Shown here: piece after piece, positions 1-7,057 of the stretch
Numbering within the stretch: the first letter of the stretch is position 1
Layout of the letters: every line of letters starts with the position of its first letter
The notes under the pieces: generated by a model
Seen by the model: only the letters and a program-made list of their open reading frames with translations
Told to the model about the DNA's origin: nothing
Database searches by the model: none
Origin: Methanobacteriota archaeon
GTDB lineage: Archaea; Halobacteriota; Methanocellia; Methanocellales; Methanocellaceae
Assembly: GCA_023436075.1 (NCBI GenBank)
Contig: JAEZKS010000226.1
Location: forward strand, 1 to 24,745
Direction: 5' to 3'
Length of the DNA stretch: 24,745 nucleotides
Program-made: the position numbers and the translations under genes

Positions 1-1
1 G

Positions 2-874
2 AACGAGGGTGACTACTATGGCAAAGCCCCGCCAGTCAATGGTCTCGCGCTCGCGCGCATGGTCGCCCATATCACTTACCTGAGCGACGAGTCCATGAGG
101 CAGAAGTTCGGCCGCCAGCTTAAGGACAAGGAGAAATATGGCTACGATTTCTCCATGGATTTCCAGGTGGAGAGCTACCTGCAGCACCAGGGCGACTCGT
201 TCGTGAAGAGGTTCGACGCCAATTCGTTCCTCTACATTACCAAGGCCATCGACTACTTTGACATGGAGAAGAACGGATCGCTGGATGATGGGTTCAAGAA
301 CGTGAAAAGCCGCTTCCTCGTGATTTCGGTCAGCTCGGACTGGCTGTACCCGACCTACCAGTCGCGGGAGATCGTCATGGCGCTTACGGCCAACAACGTT
401 GACATCAGCTTCTGCGAGATCAAGTCGATCTACGGGCACGACGCGTTTCTCCTGGAGGAAGGACAGCTCAACTACCTGATCACCAACTTCCTTTCGCCAC
501 GTCTCGTCCGCGATGTGATGGCGCCAGCAGCGACCATCAGAGAGGTCGCGAGCATCGATCTGGCCGCGCGCATCATCGTCGACCGGAAGGTCACCCACCT
601 GCCGGTAGTTTCAGGATCGGGCAAGCTTGTCGGCATCGTCACTGCCTGGGACATATCGAAAGCAGTAGTCCATAAGTACGAGACACTTGACCAGATCATG
701 ACAGGCAAAGTCGTGACCATCGATGACTGTGCCACGCTGGAAGCTGCGGCCAAGAAGATGGAAAAGTACGACATCTCGGCACTGCCGGTCGTCGACAAGG
801 ACGGCCAGGTCCTCGGCATCGTCACCAGTGACAGCATCAGCAAACTGATCGGGCAGCGTAAGCCGTGCTCATAG
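2..874 (+). CDS. metX: Homoserine O-acetyltransferase with C-terminal CBS pair (5'-truncated by window edge)
   Basis: This is the C-terminal part of a MetX-type alpha/beta hydrolase that acetylates homoserine from acetyl-CoA for methionine/homocysteine synthesis in the cytoplasm. The open frame runs in from the window edge: codons before the first in-frame ATG (59) already read NEGDYYGKAPPVNGLALAR, typical MetX sequence. The catalytic Asp is visible in SSDWLYPT (about residue 113 of the visible part) and the catalytic His in YGHDAFLLE (about 146). Two CBS motifs follow, at roughly 170-224 and 229-284 (HLPVVSGSGKLVGIVT and ALPVVDKDGQVLGIVT). They probably bind an adenosyl ligand and regulate the enzyme. 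The MetX-CBS fusion is common in methanogens. A 190-bp gap and a new promoter separate it from the Fe-S operon downstream, so co-transcription is not implied. Confidence 0.93.
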   Translation, partial: NEGDYYGKAPPVNGLALARMVAHITYLSDESMRQKFGRQLKDKEKYGYDFSMDFQVESYLQHQGDSFVKRFDANSFLYITKAIDYFDMEKNGSLDDGFKNVKSRFLVISVSSDWLYPTYQSREIVMALTANNVDISFCEIKSIYGHDAFLLEEGQLNYLITNFLSPRLVRDVMAPAATIREVASIDLAARIIVDRKVTHLPVVSGSGKLVGIVTAWDISKAVVHKYETLDQIMTGKVVTIDDCATLEAAAKKMEKYDISALPVVDKDGQVLGIVTSDSISKLIGQRKPCS

Positions 875-994
875 CCCAGTAAAGACAAGGGCCACGACAG
901 CCACAATGGAGCAGAGGGCTGGCATTCGTTGCAACCGGGCTTTCGCGCCAACTCGTGCTCTTGCGCGCGCGGGCGGCCGGGCTCCCCACTTAAT

Positions 995-1041
995 CAAAAG
1001 ATTTATAGTTAAAGCGAGCGATCAGACTTAACAATTGTTAA
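995..1041 (+). promoter_or_regulatory. Archaeal promoter with palindromic operator
   Basis: A purine-rich BRE-like stretch (CAAAAGA) precedes a box A (TTTATAGTT, 1002-1010). About 20 bp downstream, over the expected transcription start, lies a perfect 14-bp palindrome, TTAACAATTGTTAA (1028-1041). A palindrome at the start site is the position expected for a repressor operator. The same half-site recurs upstream of the acetyl-CoA synthetase and of the RNA candidate near 22760. Confidence 0.6.
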
Positions 1042-1064
1042 TTTTCAGTTGCGGAGATGTTGAG

Positions 1065-1616
1065 ATGAGGATCCTGGCAATCCATGCGAACCGCATAAGC
1101 TATAAAGCCAATCGTAAAGCGAAGTTCGCCGAAGAGATCGAGAATAAAGAGGACGCGATGGACGACTGCCTCGTGCTCCTTTCCTGTGTCGAGAGGCTGG
1201 ACCAGATCGACCCGGGCCTCGTCGTGGAAACGGCGAAACACAGCGTCATCGATCGGCTGGGCAAGCTGAAAGCGAACCGCGTCATGATCTTCCCGTTCGC
1301 GCACCTCACCTCGACGCTGAGCACGCCTGACGTCGCCATCGCAGTGCTAAAGAGCCTGGAGACGAAGCTGCGCGAGGCCGGCATCGAGGTCAAGAGAGCC
1401 CCGTTCGGATGGTACAAAGAGTACGATATCAGCAGCAAGGGGCACCCGATGGCAGAGATGTCCATGGTGATCTGCCCGTACGAGGGCCAGTCCTGCGACT
1501 TCCACTGTCCATACTGCGCGAACCCGATCGAGCTACGCGACATGAAAGAGATCGAAGCGGAACGCTCCGGCAGTGCGAAGACAGGGACCGTCACGGGCAT
1601 CCCGGAGAGATTTTAA
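1065..1616 (+). CDS. Stand-alone archaeal ThrRS editing-domain protein with Cys4 tail
   Basis: The product is 183 aa and matches the N-terminal editing domain of the full archaeal ThrRS encoded at 18608-20527. Shared stretches include the KANRVMIFPFAHL / KANKVMLYPYAHL region and APFGWYK. In archaeal ThrRS this domain, related in fold to D-aminoacyl-tRNA deacylase, hydrolyses Ser-tRNA(Thr). The ATG at 1065 is chosen because GGAG (1053-1056) sits 8 nt upstream and MRILAIHANRI aligns with the ThrRS start; an in-frame TTG at 1035 lacks this support. After the domain comes a segment absent from the full ThrRS, with cysteines at about C137, C144, C148 and C151 (C-x6-C-x3-C-x2-C), a possible Zn or Fe-S site. 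It is the first gene of the operon with cysteine desulfurase and IscU, which suggests a role linked to sulfur or cysteine. Whether it still edits tRNA is unknown. Confidence 0.85.
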   Translation: MRILAIHANRISYKANRKAKFAEEIENKEDAMDDCLVLLSCVERLDQIDPGLVVETAKHSVIDRLGKLKANRVMIFPFAHLTSTLSTPDVAIAVLKSLETKLREAGIEVKRAPFGWYKEYDISSKGHPMAEMSMVICPYEGQSCDFHCPYCANPIELRDMKEIEAERSGSAKTGTVTGIPERF

Positions 1617-1657
1617 ATAAAAACGAGAACATAGATGAATATTAAGCGGATGATCAA

Positions 1658-2824
1658 ATGAAGAGGGTATATCTGGATAACAGCGCCACCACTAGAGTCG
1701 ATGACGAGGTGGTCAATGCGATGCTGCCGTTCTTTACCGAGAAGAACGGCAATGCCTCGAGCCTGTACACGCTGGGCCGGGAGGCCCACGAGGCAATCGA
1801 TGTCGCCCGCCAGCAGGTGGCGACCTCTATCGGAGCAAATCCGGCGGAGATCATTTTCACGTCGGGCGGCACAGAGTCAGACAATATTGCAATCATCGGC
1901 AGCGCCCTGGCCAACAGGAAGAAGGGCAACCACATCATTACCTCGGTCATCGAACATCCTGCGGTGCTGGAAACGTGTCGCCATCTCGAGAAAGATGGCT
2001 TCAAGGTCAGCTACATACCGGTGACTCCGGAAGGGATCGTCAAAGTAGACGAGCTTGCCGCGGCCATCACGAAAGAGACCACGCTTATCACTATCATGCA
2101 GGTCAACAACGAGATCGGCTCCGTCCAGCCCATCGCAGAGATCGGCAAGATCGCGAAGGAAAAAGGAGTCAAGTTCCACACTGACGCGGTCCAGGCCATG
2201 GGCAAAGTGAAGGTAGATGTCAACGATCTCGGCGTCGACATGCTCTCGCTGTCGGGCCACAAGATCCACGGCCCCAAGGGCGTCGGCGTGCTGTATCTCC
2301 GCAAGGGGACGCCGGTGCGGTCGCTTGTCTACGGCGGCGGCCACGAGCGCGGCATCCGCAGCGGCACCGAGAATACGCCTGGCATCGTGGGCCTGGGCAA
2401 AGCATGCGAAGTCGTGACTCGCGACTTCGACCGCAACGTGGCGCACATGACACGGCTAAGGGATAAGCTCATGGACGGGCTATTGAAGATCGAACACAGC
2501 CGGCTGAATGGGGCACGGGGCAATCTCAGGTCGCCCAACAACGTGAACATCAGCTACAGCTTCGTGGAGGGAGAGTCCATGGTGCTGCTGCTGGACATGC
2601 AGGGCATCGAGGTCTCTACGGGATCGGCGTGCTCCTCGAAGAAGCTTGAGCCGTCTCACGTGCTGCTGTCCTGCGGCCTGCCTGCGGAGGAAGCCCACGG
2701 CTCGCTGCGCATGACCAATTGTAAATATACTACCGAGGAAGATATCGACTACGTGATCCAGACGCTCCCGGGCATCGTATCGAGGCTCAGGGAGATGTCA
2801 CCGCTGTACAGGAGGCCAGCATAA
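1658..2824 (+). CDS. iscS: Cysteine desulfurase (NifS/IscS family), copy 1
   Basis: A 388-aa PLP-dependent aminotransferase class V enzyme that removes sulfur from cysteine as a persulfide and hands it to a scaffold. The N-terminal YLDNSATTRVDDEV motif, the TSGGTESDN cofactor-phosphate region, the PLP lysine in SGHKIHGPKGVG (K202) and the catalytic cysteine in STGSACSSKK (C325) are all present. The length is normal for IscS/NifS. The stop codon overlaps the iscU start by one base (TAATG), so the two are translationally coupled and very likely act as a donor-scaffold pair. A second, less similar desulfurase lies at 10499-11695. The ATG at 1658 is preceded by a modest GGATGATC Shine-Dalgarno-like sequence. 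Confidence 0.95.
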   Translation: MKRVYLDNSATTRVDDEVVNAMLPFFTEKNGNASSLYTLGREAHEAIDVARQQVATSIGANPAEIIFTSGGTESDNIAIIGSALANRKKGNHIITSVIEHPAVLETCRHLEKDGFKVSYIPVTPEGIVKVDELAAAITKETTLITIMQVNNEIGSVQPIAEIGKIAKEKGVKFHTDAVQAMGKVKVDVNDLGVDMLSLSGHKIHGPKGVGVLYLRKGTPVRSLVYGGGHERGIRSGTENTPGIVGLGKACEVVTRDFDRNVAHMTRLRDKLMDGLLKIEHSRLNGARGNLRSPNNVNISYSFVEGESMVLLLDMQGIEVSTGSACSSKKLEPSHVLLSCGLPAEEAHGSLRMTNCKYTTEEDIDYVIQTLPGIVSRLREMSPLYRRPA

Positions 2825-3210
2825 TGTATTCACCGAAAGTAATGACGCACTTCTCGAACCCGCAGAACGTGGGCGAGATACCGGACGCAGACGGCGTCGG
2901 GACCGTGGGCAACCCGGTCTGCGGCGACCTGATGACCATTTACATCAAGGTCAAGGACGACCGCATCGAGGACATCAAGTTCAAGACCTTCCGCTGCGGC
3001 GCAGCCATCGCGACCAGTAGTATGGTCACGCTGATGGCGAAGGGCAAGACCATCGACGAGGCGCTAAAGATCACTCGTGACGATGTGGCCAAAGAGCTCG
3101 ACGGCCTGCCCCCGCAGAAGATGCACTGCTCCAACCTCGCCGCAGAGGCGCTTGAGGCGGCCATCAAGGACTACCGCGAAAAACAGGCGGCTAAGGCCGG
3201 CAAGAAATAG
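2824..3210 (+). CDS. iscU: IscU/NifU-type iron-sulfur scaffold
   Basis: A 128-aa scaffold protein on which [2Fe-2S] and [4Fe-4S] clusters are assembled from desulfurase sulfur and iron, then passed to apoproteins. The three ligand cysteines are present: C33 in GNPVCGD (with the conserved Asp D35), C58 in FRCGAAIA, and C102 in KMHCSNLA. LPPQK at 95-99 is the counterpart of the chaperone-recognition motif known in IscU. The length is normal for a single-domain IscU, with a short Lys/Ala-rich tail. The gene overlaps the upstream iscS stop by one base and is followed after 5 bp by the NMT1-like gene. Confidence 0.95.
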   Translation: MYSPKVMTHFSNPQNVGEIPDADGVGTVGNPVCGDLMTIYIKVKDDRIEDIKFKTFRCGAAIATSSMVTLMAKGKTIDEALKITRDDVAKELDGLPPQKMHCSNLAAEALEAAIKDYREKQAAKAGKK

Positions 3211-3215
3211 GCGCT

Positions 3216-4145
3216 ATGACCGAAAAGCTTCGCATCGGCCATCTTTCTACTTTTTATCACACAGCGTTCGTACTGATGGGCACGAACTGGCTGGCCGATG
3301 CAGGCATCGATGCGACCTGGAGGCTATTCCCCTCCGGGCCAGACATCATGAAAGCGATGACCGATGGCGAGATCGACCTCTCATATATCGGTCTTCCCCC
3401 GGCGATGATCGGGATTTCTAAAGGTGTACCGGTCAAATGCATCGCCGGAGGCCATGAGGAAGGCACGGTGCTGGTGGCGCAGGGCAAATACAAAGGAATC
3501 GATGAGCTCGACGATGAGAAAGCTGTGCTGGAACAGTTCCCGGCCATCGGCTGCCCGCCAAAAGGCTCGATTCACGACATCATCATTCGTGACCTGCTGA
3601 AACGCCATGGCCTGAACATCGAGGTTCATAACTTTGCGTGGGCGGACTTTGCGCTAGCTGCGCTCATGGACGGCGAGATCGAGGCGGCCATCGGCACCCC
3701 GGCACTGGCAGTAGGCTCCAGGAAGTTCGCAGGAGGGAAGATCGTGATCCCGCCGCACCGGCTCTGGCCGGAAAATCCGAGCTACGGCATCGTGGCGACG
3801 CAGGATACGATGAAACGGAGAGATACAGCTCTCGCATTCCTGCGGGCACATGAGCGGGCGAACGCGCTCATCCGGGAGAAGCCTCATGACGCTGCCAGGA
3901 TCGTGTCGCAGGTCACGGGCATCGTGGACGAGGAGTACGTGCTGGACTGCTACAAAGTATCGCCGAAGTACTGCGCGGCGCTGTCGCAGGGGTTCATTGC
4001 CTCGACCATGCGATTCGTTCCAGTGCTGCACGGGCTCGGCTACATGCCGCGAACGCTGTCCGAGGCAGAGATCTTCGACCGCAGGCTCATCGACATCGTG
4101 CACCCGGAGCCGCCGCATTACGACATGCCGCTATCAGGAAGTTGA
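3216..4145 (+). CDS. Cytosolic NMT1/SsuA-like periplasmic-binding-fold protein
   Basis: A 309-aa protein of the NMT1/THI5 and sulfonate/nitrate-binding superfamily. It begins directly with the first beta strand (LRIGHLSTFYHTAFVLMG) and shows the family pattern of GEIDLSYIGLPPAMIG, AIGCPPKGSIHDII and MDGEIEAAIGTPALAVG. No signal peptide, lipobox or membrane segment is visible, so it probably acts in the cytoplasm and no permease gene is adjacent. Family members bind small substrates or carry out pyrimidine-type chemistry. Lying 5 bp after iscU, it may bind a sulfur compound, metal chelate or cofactor precursor; this is inference. Its last ~20 codons (4074-4145, FDRRLIDIVHPEPPHYDMPLSGS) recur as isolated fragments at 6413-6478 and 7735-7815. 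Its present 3' end may therefore have been supplied by an inserted element. Confidence 0.8.
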   Translation: MTEKLRIGHLSTFYHTAFVLMGTNWLADAGIDATWRLFPSGPDIMKAMTDGEIDLSYIGLPPAMIGISKGVPVKCIAGGHEEGTVLVAQGKYKGIDELDDEKAVLEQFPAIGCPPKGSIHDIIIRDLLKRHGLNIEVHNFAWADFALAALMDGEIEAAIGTPALAVGSRKFAGGKIVIPPHRLWPENPSYGIVATQDTMKRRDTALAFLRAHERANALIREKPHDAARIVSQVTGIVDEEYVLDCYKVSPKYCAALSQGFIASTMRFVPVLHGLGYMPRTLSEAEIFDRRLIDIVHPEPPHYDMPLSGS

Positions 4146-4233
4146 GTTCACCAGCTAGTAGATAGCGCCATCCGCTCGCTTGCCATCCAGCTTCTGAAGC
4201 TATATCTATAGTATAGTATACCAGAACGTCCAA

Positions 4234-4332
4234 GTGAAACGATACGTGAAAAAAGGTGGCTATATCGATCGCGCTGTTTACACCGGTTCAGTAGACACTC
4301 GCGAGGTCTATGCAGCTATTATGGCTATGTGA
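4234..4332 (+). CDS. Possible small or relic ORF at island left edge
   Basis: A 32-codon GTG-initiated frame reads VKRYVKKGGYIDRAVYTGSVD and so on to TGA. A TATA-like stretch (CTATATCTATAG) lies about 25-30 bp upstream, the spacing of a leaderless archaeal transcript. The composition looks protein-like, but I recognise no family. It could be the remnant of a longer gene cut by island formation. It lies between the intact NMT1-like 3' end and the first minus-strand island gene. Confidence 0.2.
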   Translation: MKRYVKKGGYIDRAVYTGSVDTREVYAAIMAM

Positions 4333-4376
4333 ATTGGAAAATTAAGATGGTGTATGCCTATAAAAATGAAAAATAG

Positions 4377-4904
4377 CTAGGGCATAGGCATATCCAATAA
4401 TTTGAAGTCAAGGAAAAGATCGTATCTTTCAACATCCTTTTTATCGTATCTTACGTAGATATCAAAAGTGGTCGTCTCGTTTGATCTGGCGTGAACCTGC
4501 TCAAACTGTTTCCATGCTGCATTAAATTGTGTAACATTTCCAACTTCGTCGCCATTTGTATTATAAAGCCGCGCGACCACAACCAGCCAGTAATCCCTAT
4601 CATAATCATTCCTAATCGATGCGTTAATAATAACACACGCATCTCCTTTCTTGATATGAGTATACCTCGGATCAGTAAACGCCCTCGGATCAGTCATATT
4701 TATATCATAGACATCATAGCGCGCATGAGAATCAATCAGGAAAATTTTGCTTGAGCTTCCGTTCAGGAAGCTGAGATATTTACCGCTTTCCGATTGAATC
4801 GTGCTTTGCTGAGAATAATTTAATAGCAAGATTACTAGTATGGCAAAAGCTACGATTACCAGAACGCCTAGAGCACCTATAAGTAATATTTTTTCTCGAG
4901 TCAT
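4377..4904 (-). CDS. Membrane-anchored extracytoplasmic protein, island paralogue 1
   Basis: The product is 175 aa with one N-terminal membrane anchor (about residues 5-30, ILLIGALGVLVIVAFAILVILLL) and an outside domain. It is a diverged paralogue of the proteins at 6500-7000 and 7058-7564. Shared blocks are KYLSFLNGS-S, IKKGDACVIINA, RNDYDRDY, ARLYNTNGDEVG and TFDIYVRYDKKDVERYDLFLDFKLLD. The alternating beta pattern suggests an immunoglobulin-like sandwich. Several N-glycosylation sequons are present (NGS, NMT, NAS, NVT, NET). No cysteine is needed for folding, and the function is unknown. It converges on the NMT1-like gene and is much more AT-rich than the flanking operons. The ATG start has only a weak AGG upstream. 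Confidence 0.75.
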   Translation of the reverse strand: MTREKILLIGALGVLVIVAFAILVILLLNYSQQSTIQSESGKYLSFLNGSSSKIFLIDSHARYDVYDINMTDPRAFTDPRYTHIKKGDACVIINASIRNDYDRDYWLVVVARLYNTNGDEVGNVTQFNAAWKQFEQVHARSNETTTFDIYVRYDKKDVERYDLFLDFKLLDMPMP

Positions 4905-5036
4905 TTTAACAGCCTATTATTTGCTTAACTGGATGTCAGCACTACGTGACCGATGAGAGAAATAATAATGAGTAGGGGGAAATTTATCCCTCTACATATC
5001 ATTATCGTCTGTTACGTTTATGTTCGGGATATTTTA

Positions 5037-6101
5037 TTAATGGCTCGGATCGGGATTCCCTCCAGCCAGATCTGAGTAAGTTATGCCAGATGACTGATAC
5101 CCATGCGCATAAACGTATGGTTGACTTGCATCGTGTTGAATATTGCCGAATACTGTATACGGTAGCATAGGACTCCCGCCTAACCCGCCCGACACTACGT
5201 AATAGTCTTGAAAAGTACAACTAACGAGATATTGTTGTGCATTTGGTTGTCCAAGACGATCGTCTTCTAACTCTGTCGCCCCCGAATAGCAAGTGATGAG
5301 ATAGCTGAAGTCATCGCTATCCGTGTACCTTCCAAAATAATGTTCATCAGTCACTGTATCAGTTAACCAGATATCATAAGCATTATATCCTCCGTGAAGG
5401 ATAACATCATACTCGATAGGATGTGATACGTCGTGAATCACTAGCGAGAAGGTGTGAAAATCGACATAGAAATTACTGTTATCATATATACATACATTCA
5501 CATCCGTCGAACCATCAGGATACTGCTGGCATATGACCTCGATACAATCCTGATAACCATTCTTGATACAGTTTAGGTATATTTCTCGCTCCTGATAACT
5601 GACAAAGTTCTCATTGTTTGGGTTGGATACTGTCCCAGGAACAACACACCCAGTCATTTCCGTGATTAACTCGGTTGAGGATGGAAGAAACCAACATCGC
5701 TCATAAAAACTGGCACCTTCACCTAATGGAGCAGCATTCTGTTGCGCTGTTGCCTGTGGTGAAGAGACAGTATTGATCGCAGCATATGTTTTGTTGATCC
5801 CTAGTTTCTCATCCATCTTCCTATATTCTTCTTTTTGTTTAAGGAATTCAGAGTATGCTTCAGCAATTCTTTCTTTGCCCAACTTTTTCAAAGTTTCTGT
5901 CTGTACGTTAACCGGTCCGTAGATGGTATCGACTTTCGTATAGTTTGTTTTAATGTCTTTTAGATTAGGTTTGGCATGTTGTGTGTCGACAATAATAGTA
6001 TTCGATCCGATAGCGGTCGCATCCAATGCACATGATATCGGCACATTAAAAATCAAAACGCCGACTATAAATATGGCAAGTGCCAGAGTAACTCGTCCCA
6101 T
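5037..6101 (-). CDS. Secreted cysteine-rich protein of unknown function
   Basis: A 354-aa protein with a clear signal peptide: a short charged start, hydrophobic core LALAIFIVGVLIFNVPI, and probable cleavage around SCALDA. The exported part has a charged helical region (about 65-105, rich in Lys/Glu) and then a beta-rich C-terminal half. Eight cysteines lie outside the signal (for example YERCWF, MTGCVV, LNCIKNGYQDCIEVIC), which suggests disulfides. There are few sequons (NYT, NKT). I recognise no family. GGAGG lies about 8 nt before the ATG, a strong ribosome binding site. It is the largest cargo gene of the first island cassette. Possible roles include surface or envelope protein, enzyme, or effector; the sequence does not decide. 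Confidence 0.72.
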   Translation of the reverse strand: MGRVTLALAIFIVGVLIFNVPISCALDATAIGSNTIIVDTQHAKPNLKDIKTNYTKVDTIYGPVNVQTETLKKLGKERIAEAYSEFLKQKEEYRKMDEKLGINKTYAAINTVSSPQATAQQNAAPLGEGASFYERCWFLPSSTELITEMTGCVVPGTVSNPNNENFVSYQEREIYLNCIKNGYQDCIEVICQQYPDGSTDVNVCIYDNSNFYVDFHTFSLVIHDVSHPIEYDVILHGGYNAYDIWLTDTVTDEHYFGRYTDSDDFSYLITCYSGATELEDDRLGQPNAQQYLVSCTFQDYYVVSGGLGGSPMLPYTVFGNIQHDASQPYVYAHGYQSSGITYSDLAGGNPDPSH

Positions 6102-6230
6102 TATTTAACCTCCCTATATTTATATCGGATTTACAACTGTGTCATTTATCATTCAATAGAGCACAACTATCTGCCTGATTGACTGAGGCATAGATGAGAG
6201 AGTTTAAATATGACGAAATATAACTCAATT

Positions 6231-6308
6231 ATGCCTATATGGTCATGGTGTCCGGTTGATTCTTGTCAGTTTGATTGGACACCATGTATCTCTATTGTAA
6301 TCCGTTGA
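6231..6308 (+). CDS. Possible leaderless 25-codon ORF
   Basis: The frame reads MPIWSWCPVDSCQFDWTPC and so on, ending in TGA at 6306-6308. A good box A (TTTAAATA, 6203-6210) is centred about 25 bp upstream of the ATG, as for leaderless archaeal mRNAs. It holds three cysteines and three tryptophans. Against it, the frame spans an inverted repeat and has no visible homologue. It could instead be a regulatory sequence. Confidence 0.15.
   Translation: MPIWSWCPVDSCQFDWTPCISIVIR
6244..6286. repeat. 10-bp perfect inverted repeat
   Basis: CATGGTGTCC (6244-6253) and GGACACCATG (6277-6286) are perfect inverted arms around a 23-nt spacer. They lie about 140-185 bp upstream of the minus-strand secreted-protein gene. 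This could be an operator, an RNA hairpin, or an element-end sequence. Confidence 0.5.
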
Positions 6309-6329
6309 TTTCTAATTACCTTCTGATAT

Positions 6330-6412
6330 AATATAAGCATTATCTCAGAATCAATTAATTAGTAAACTTTATTATATTTTATTATAAAATAATTTAATAA
6401 TAATCGTTTTAC
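6330..6412 (+). repeat. AT-rich direct repeat at cassette right end, copy 1
   Basis: This very AT-rich block matches 7652-7734. The clearest shared run is around TAAACTTTAT.ATATTTTATT (about 6363-6382 and 7690-7709), followed in both by an AATAATAAT-type tract. In both places it runs directly into a copy of the NMT1-like gene 3' tail. It forms the right-hand end of the first cassette and may contain promoter sequence for the minus-strand gene. Confidence 0.6.
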
Positions 6413-6478
6413 TTCGACCGCAGGCTCATCTACACCGTGCACCCAGAGCCTCCGCATTACGACATGCCGCTTGCCTAA
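6413..6478 (+). pseudogene. Isolated 3'-tail copy of NMT1-like gene (tail B)
   Basis: This 66-bp stretch reads FDRRLIYTVHPEPPHYDMPLA and then TAA, in the frame of the NMT1-like gene. Over the first 60 bases it matches 4074-4133 at 55 positions. No other part of that gene is present upstream, where the sequence is AT-rich non-coding DNA. It looks like a recombination or attachment-site copy rather than ordinary gene decay. Confidence 0.8.
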
Positions 6479-6499
6479 CTGACAGACCGTATACGGCAA

Positions 6500-7000
6500 T
6501 CAGGGCAAAGGCTCGTCTAATAGCTTGTAATCAAGCGAAATATTGTAGCTCGCGACATCCTTTTTATCATATTTAACATAGATATCGAAAGTACGGGTAT
6601 CGTTACTTCTTATATACTTCTCCACAAATTGCTCCCACGGTACATTTCCTGTAACTTGCCCGACTTTCTCGCCGCTTGCATTATAAAGCTGGGCAAGCAC
6701 AATCATGAAGTAATCCTTATCATAATCGCTTCTTACCGTCGCATTAATAATGACACACGGGTCACCTTTTTTAATAGTAATCAGAGGATGGAGTATGTCT
6801 TCTTCGTAGGTTCCATATCTAGCTGTGGAATCGACTAGATACATTTTACTCAGACTACCATTCGGAAAGCTAAGATATTCCCAGCCCACCGAATAGGCTA
6901 TCTCATCATGCGAATTTTGTTGAGAGCTAACTAGAAAAAATATTCCTAAAAACGCTATAATAGCGATCGCTATTATTCCTGCAACTAATTTTTTGTCCAT
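6500..7000 (-). CDS. Membrane-anchored extracytoplasmic protein, island paralogue 2
   Basis: A 166-aa protein with an N-terminal anchor (KLVAGIIAIAIIAFLGIFFLVSS) and a beta-rich outside domain. It is nearly identical to the product of 7058-7564 and diverged from that of 4377-4904. The ATG at 7000 (MDKKLVAG) is chosen because it aligns with the start of the paralogue; an upstream in-frame GTG at 7024 adds eight residues without support. Conserved blocks include IKKGDPCVIINATVRSDYDKDYFMIVLAQLY and TFDIYVKYDKKDVASYNISLDYKLLDEP, with sequons NGS, NAT, NAS, NDT and NIS. The function is unknown. It begins the second cassette, ending only 22 bp from tail B. Confidence 0.75.
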   Translation of the reverse strand: MDKKLVAGIIAIAIIAFLGIFFLVSSQQNSHDEIAYSVGWEYLSFPNGSLSKMYLVDSTARYGTYEEDILHPLITIKKGDPCVIINATVRSDYDKDYFMIVLAQLYNASGEKVGQVTGNVPWEQFVEKYIRSNDTRTFDIYVKYDKKDVASYNISLDYKLLDEPLP

Positions 7001-7057
7001 CGTCACAGATTTACACCTTATCACTTACATTTATAAATTGGAAATCCGATTTAGCAG

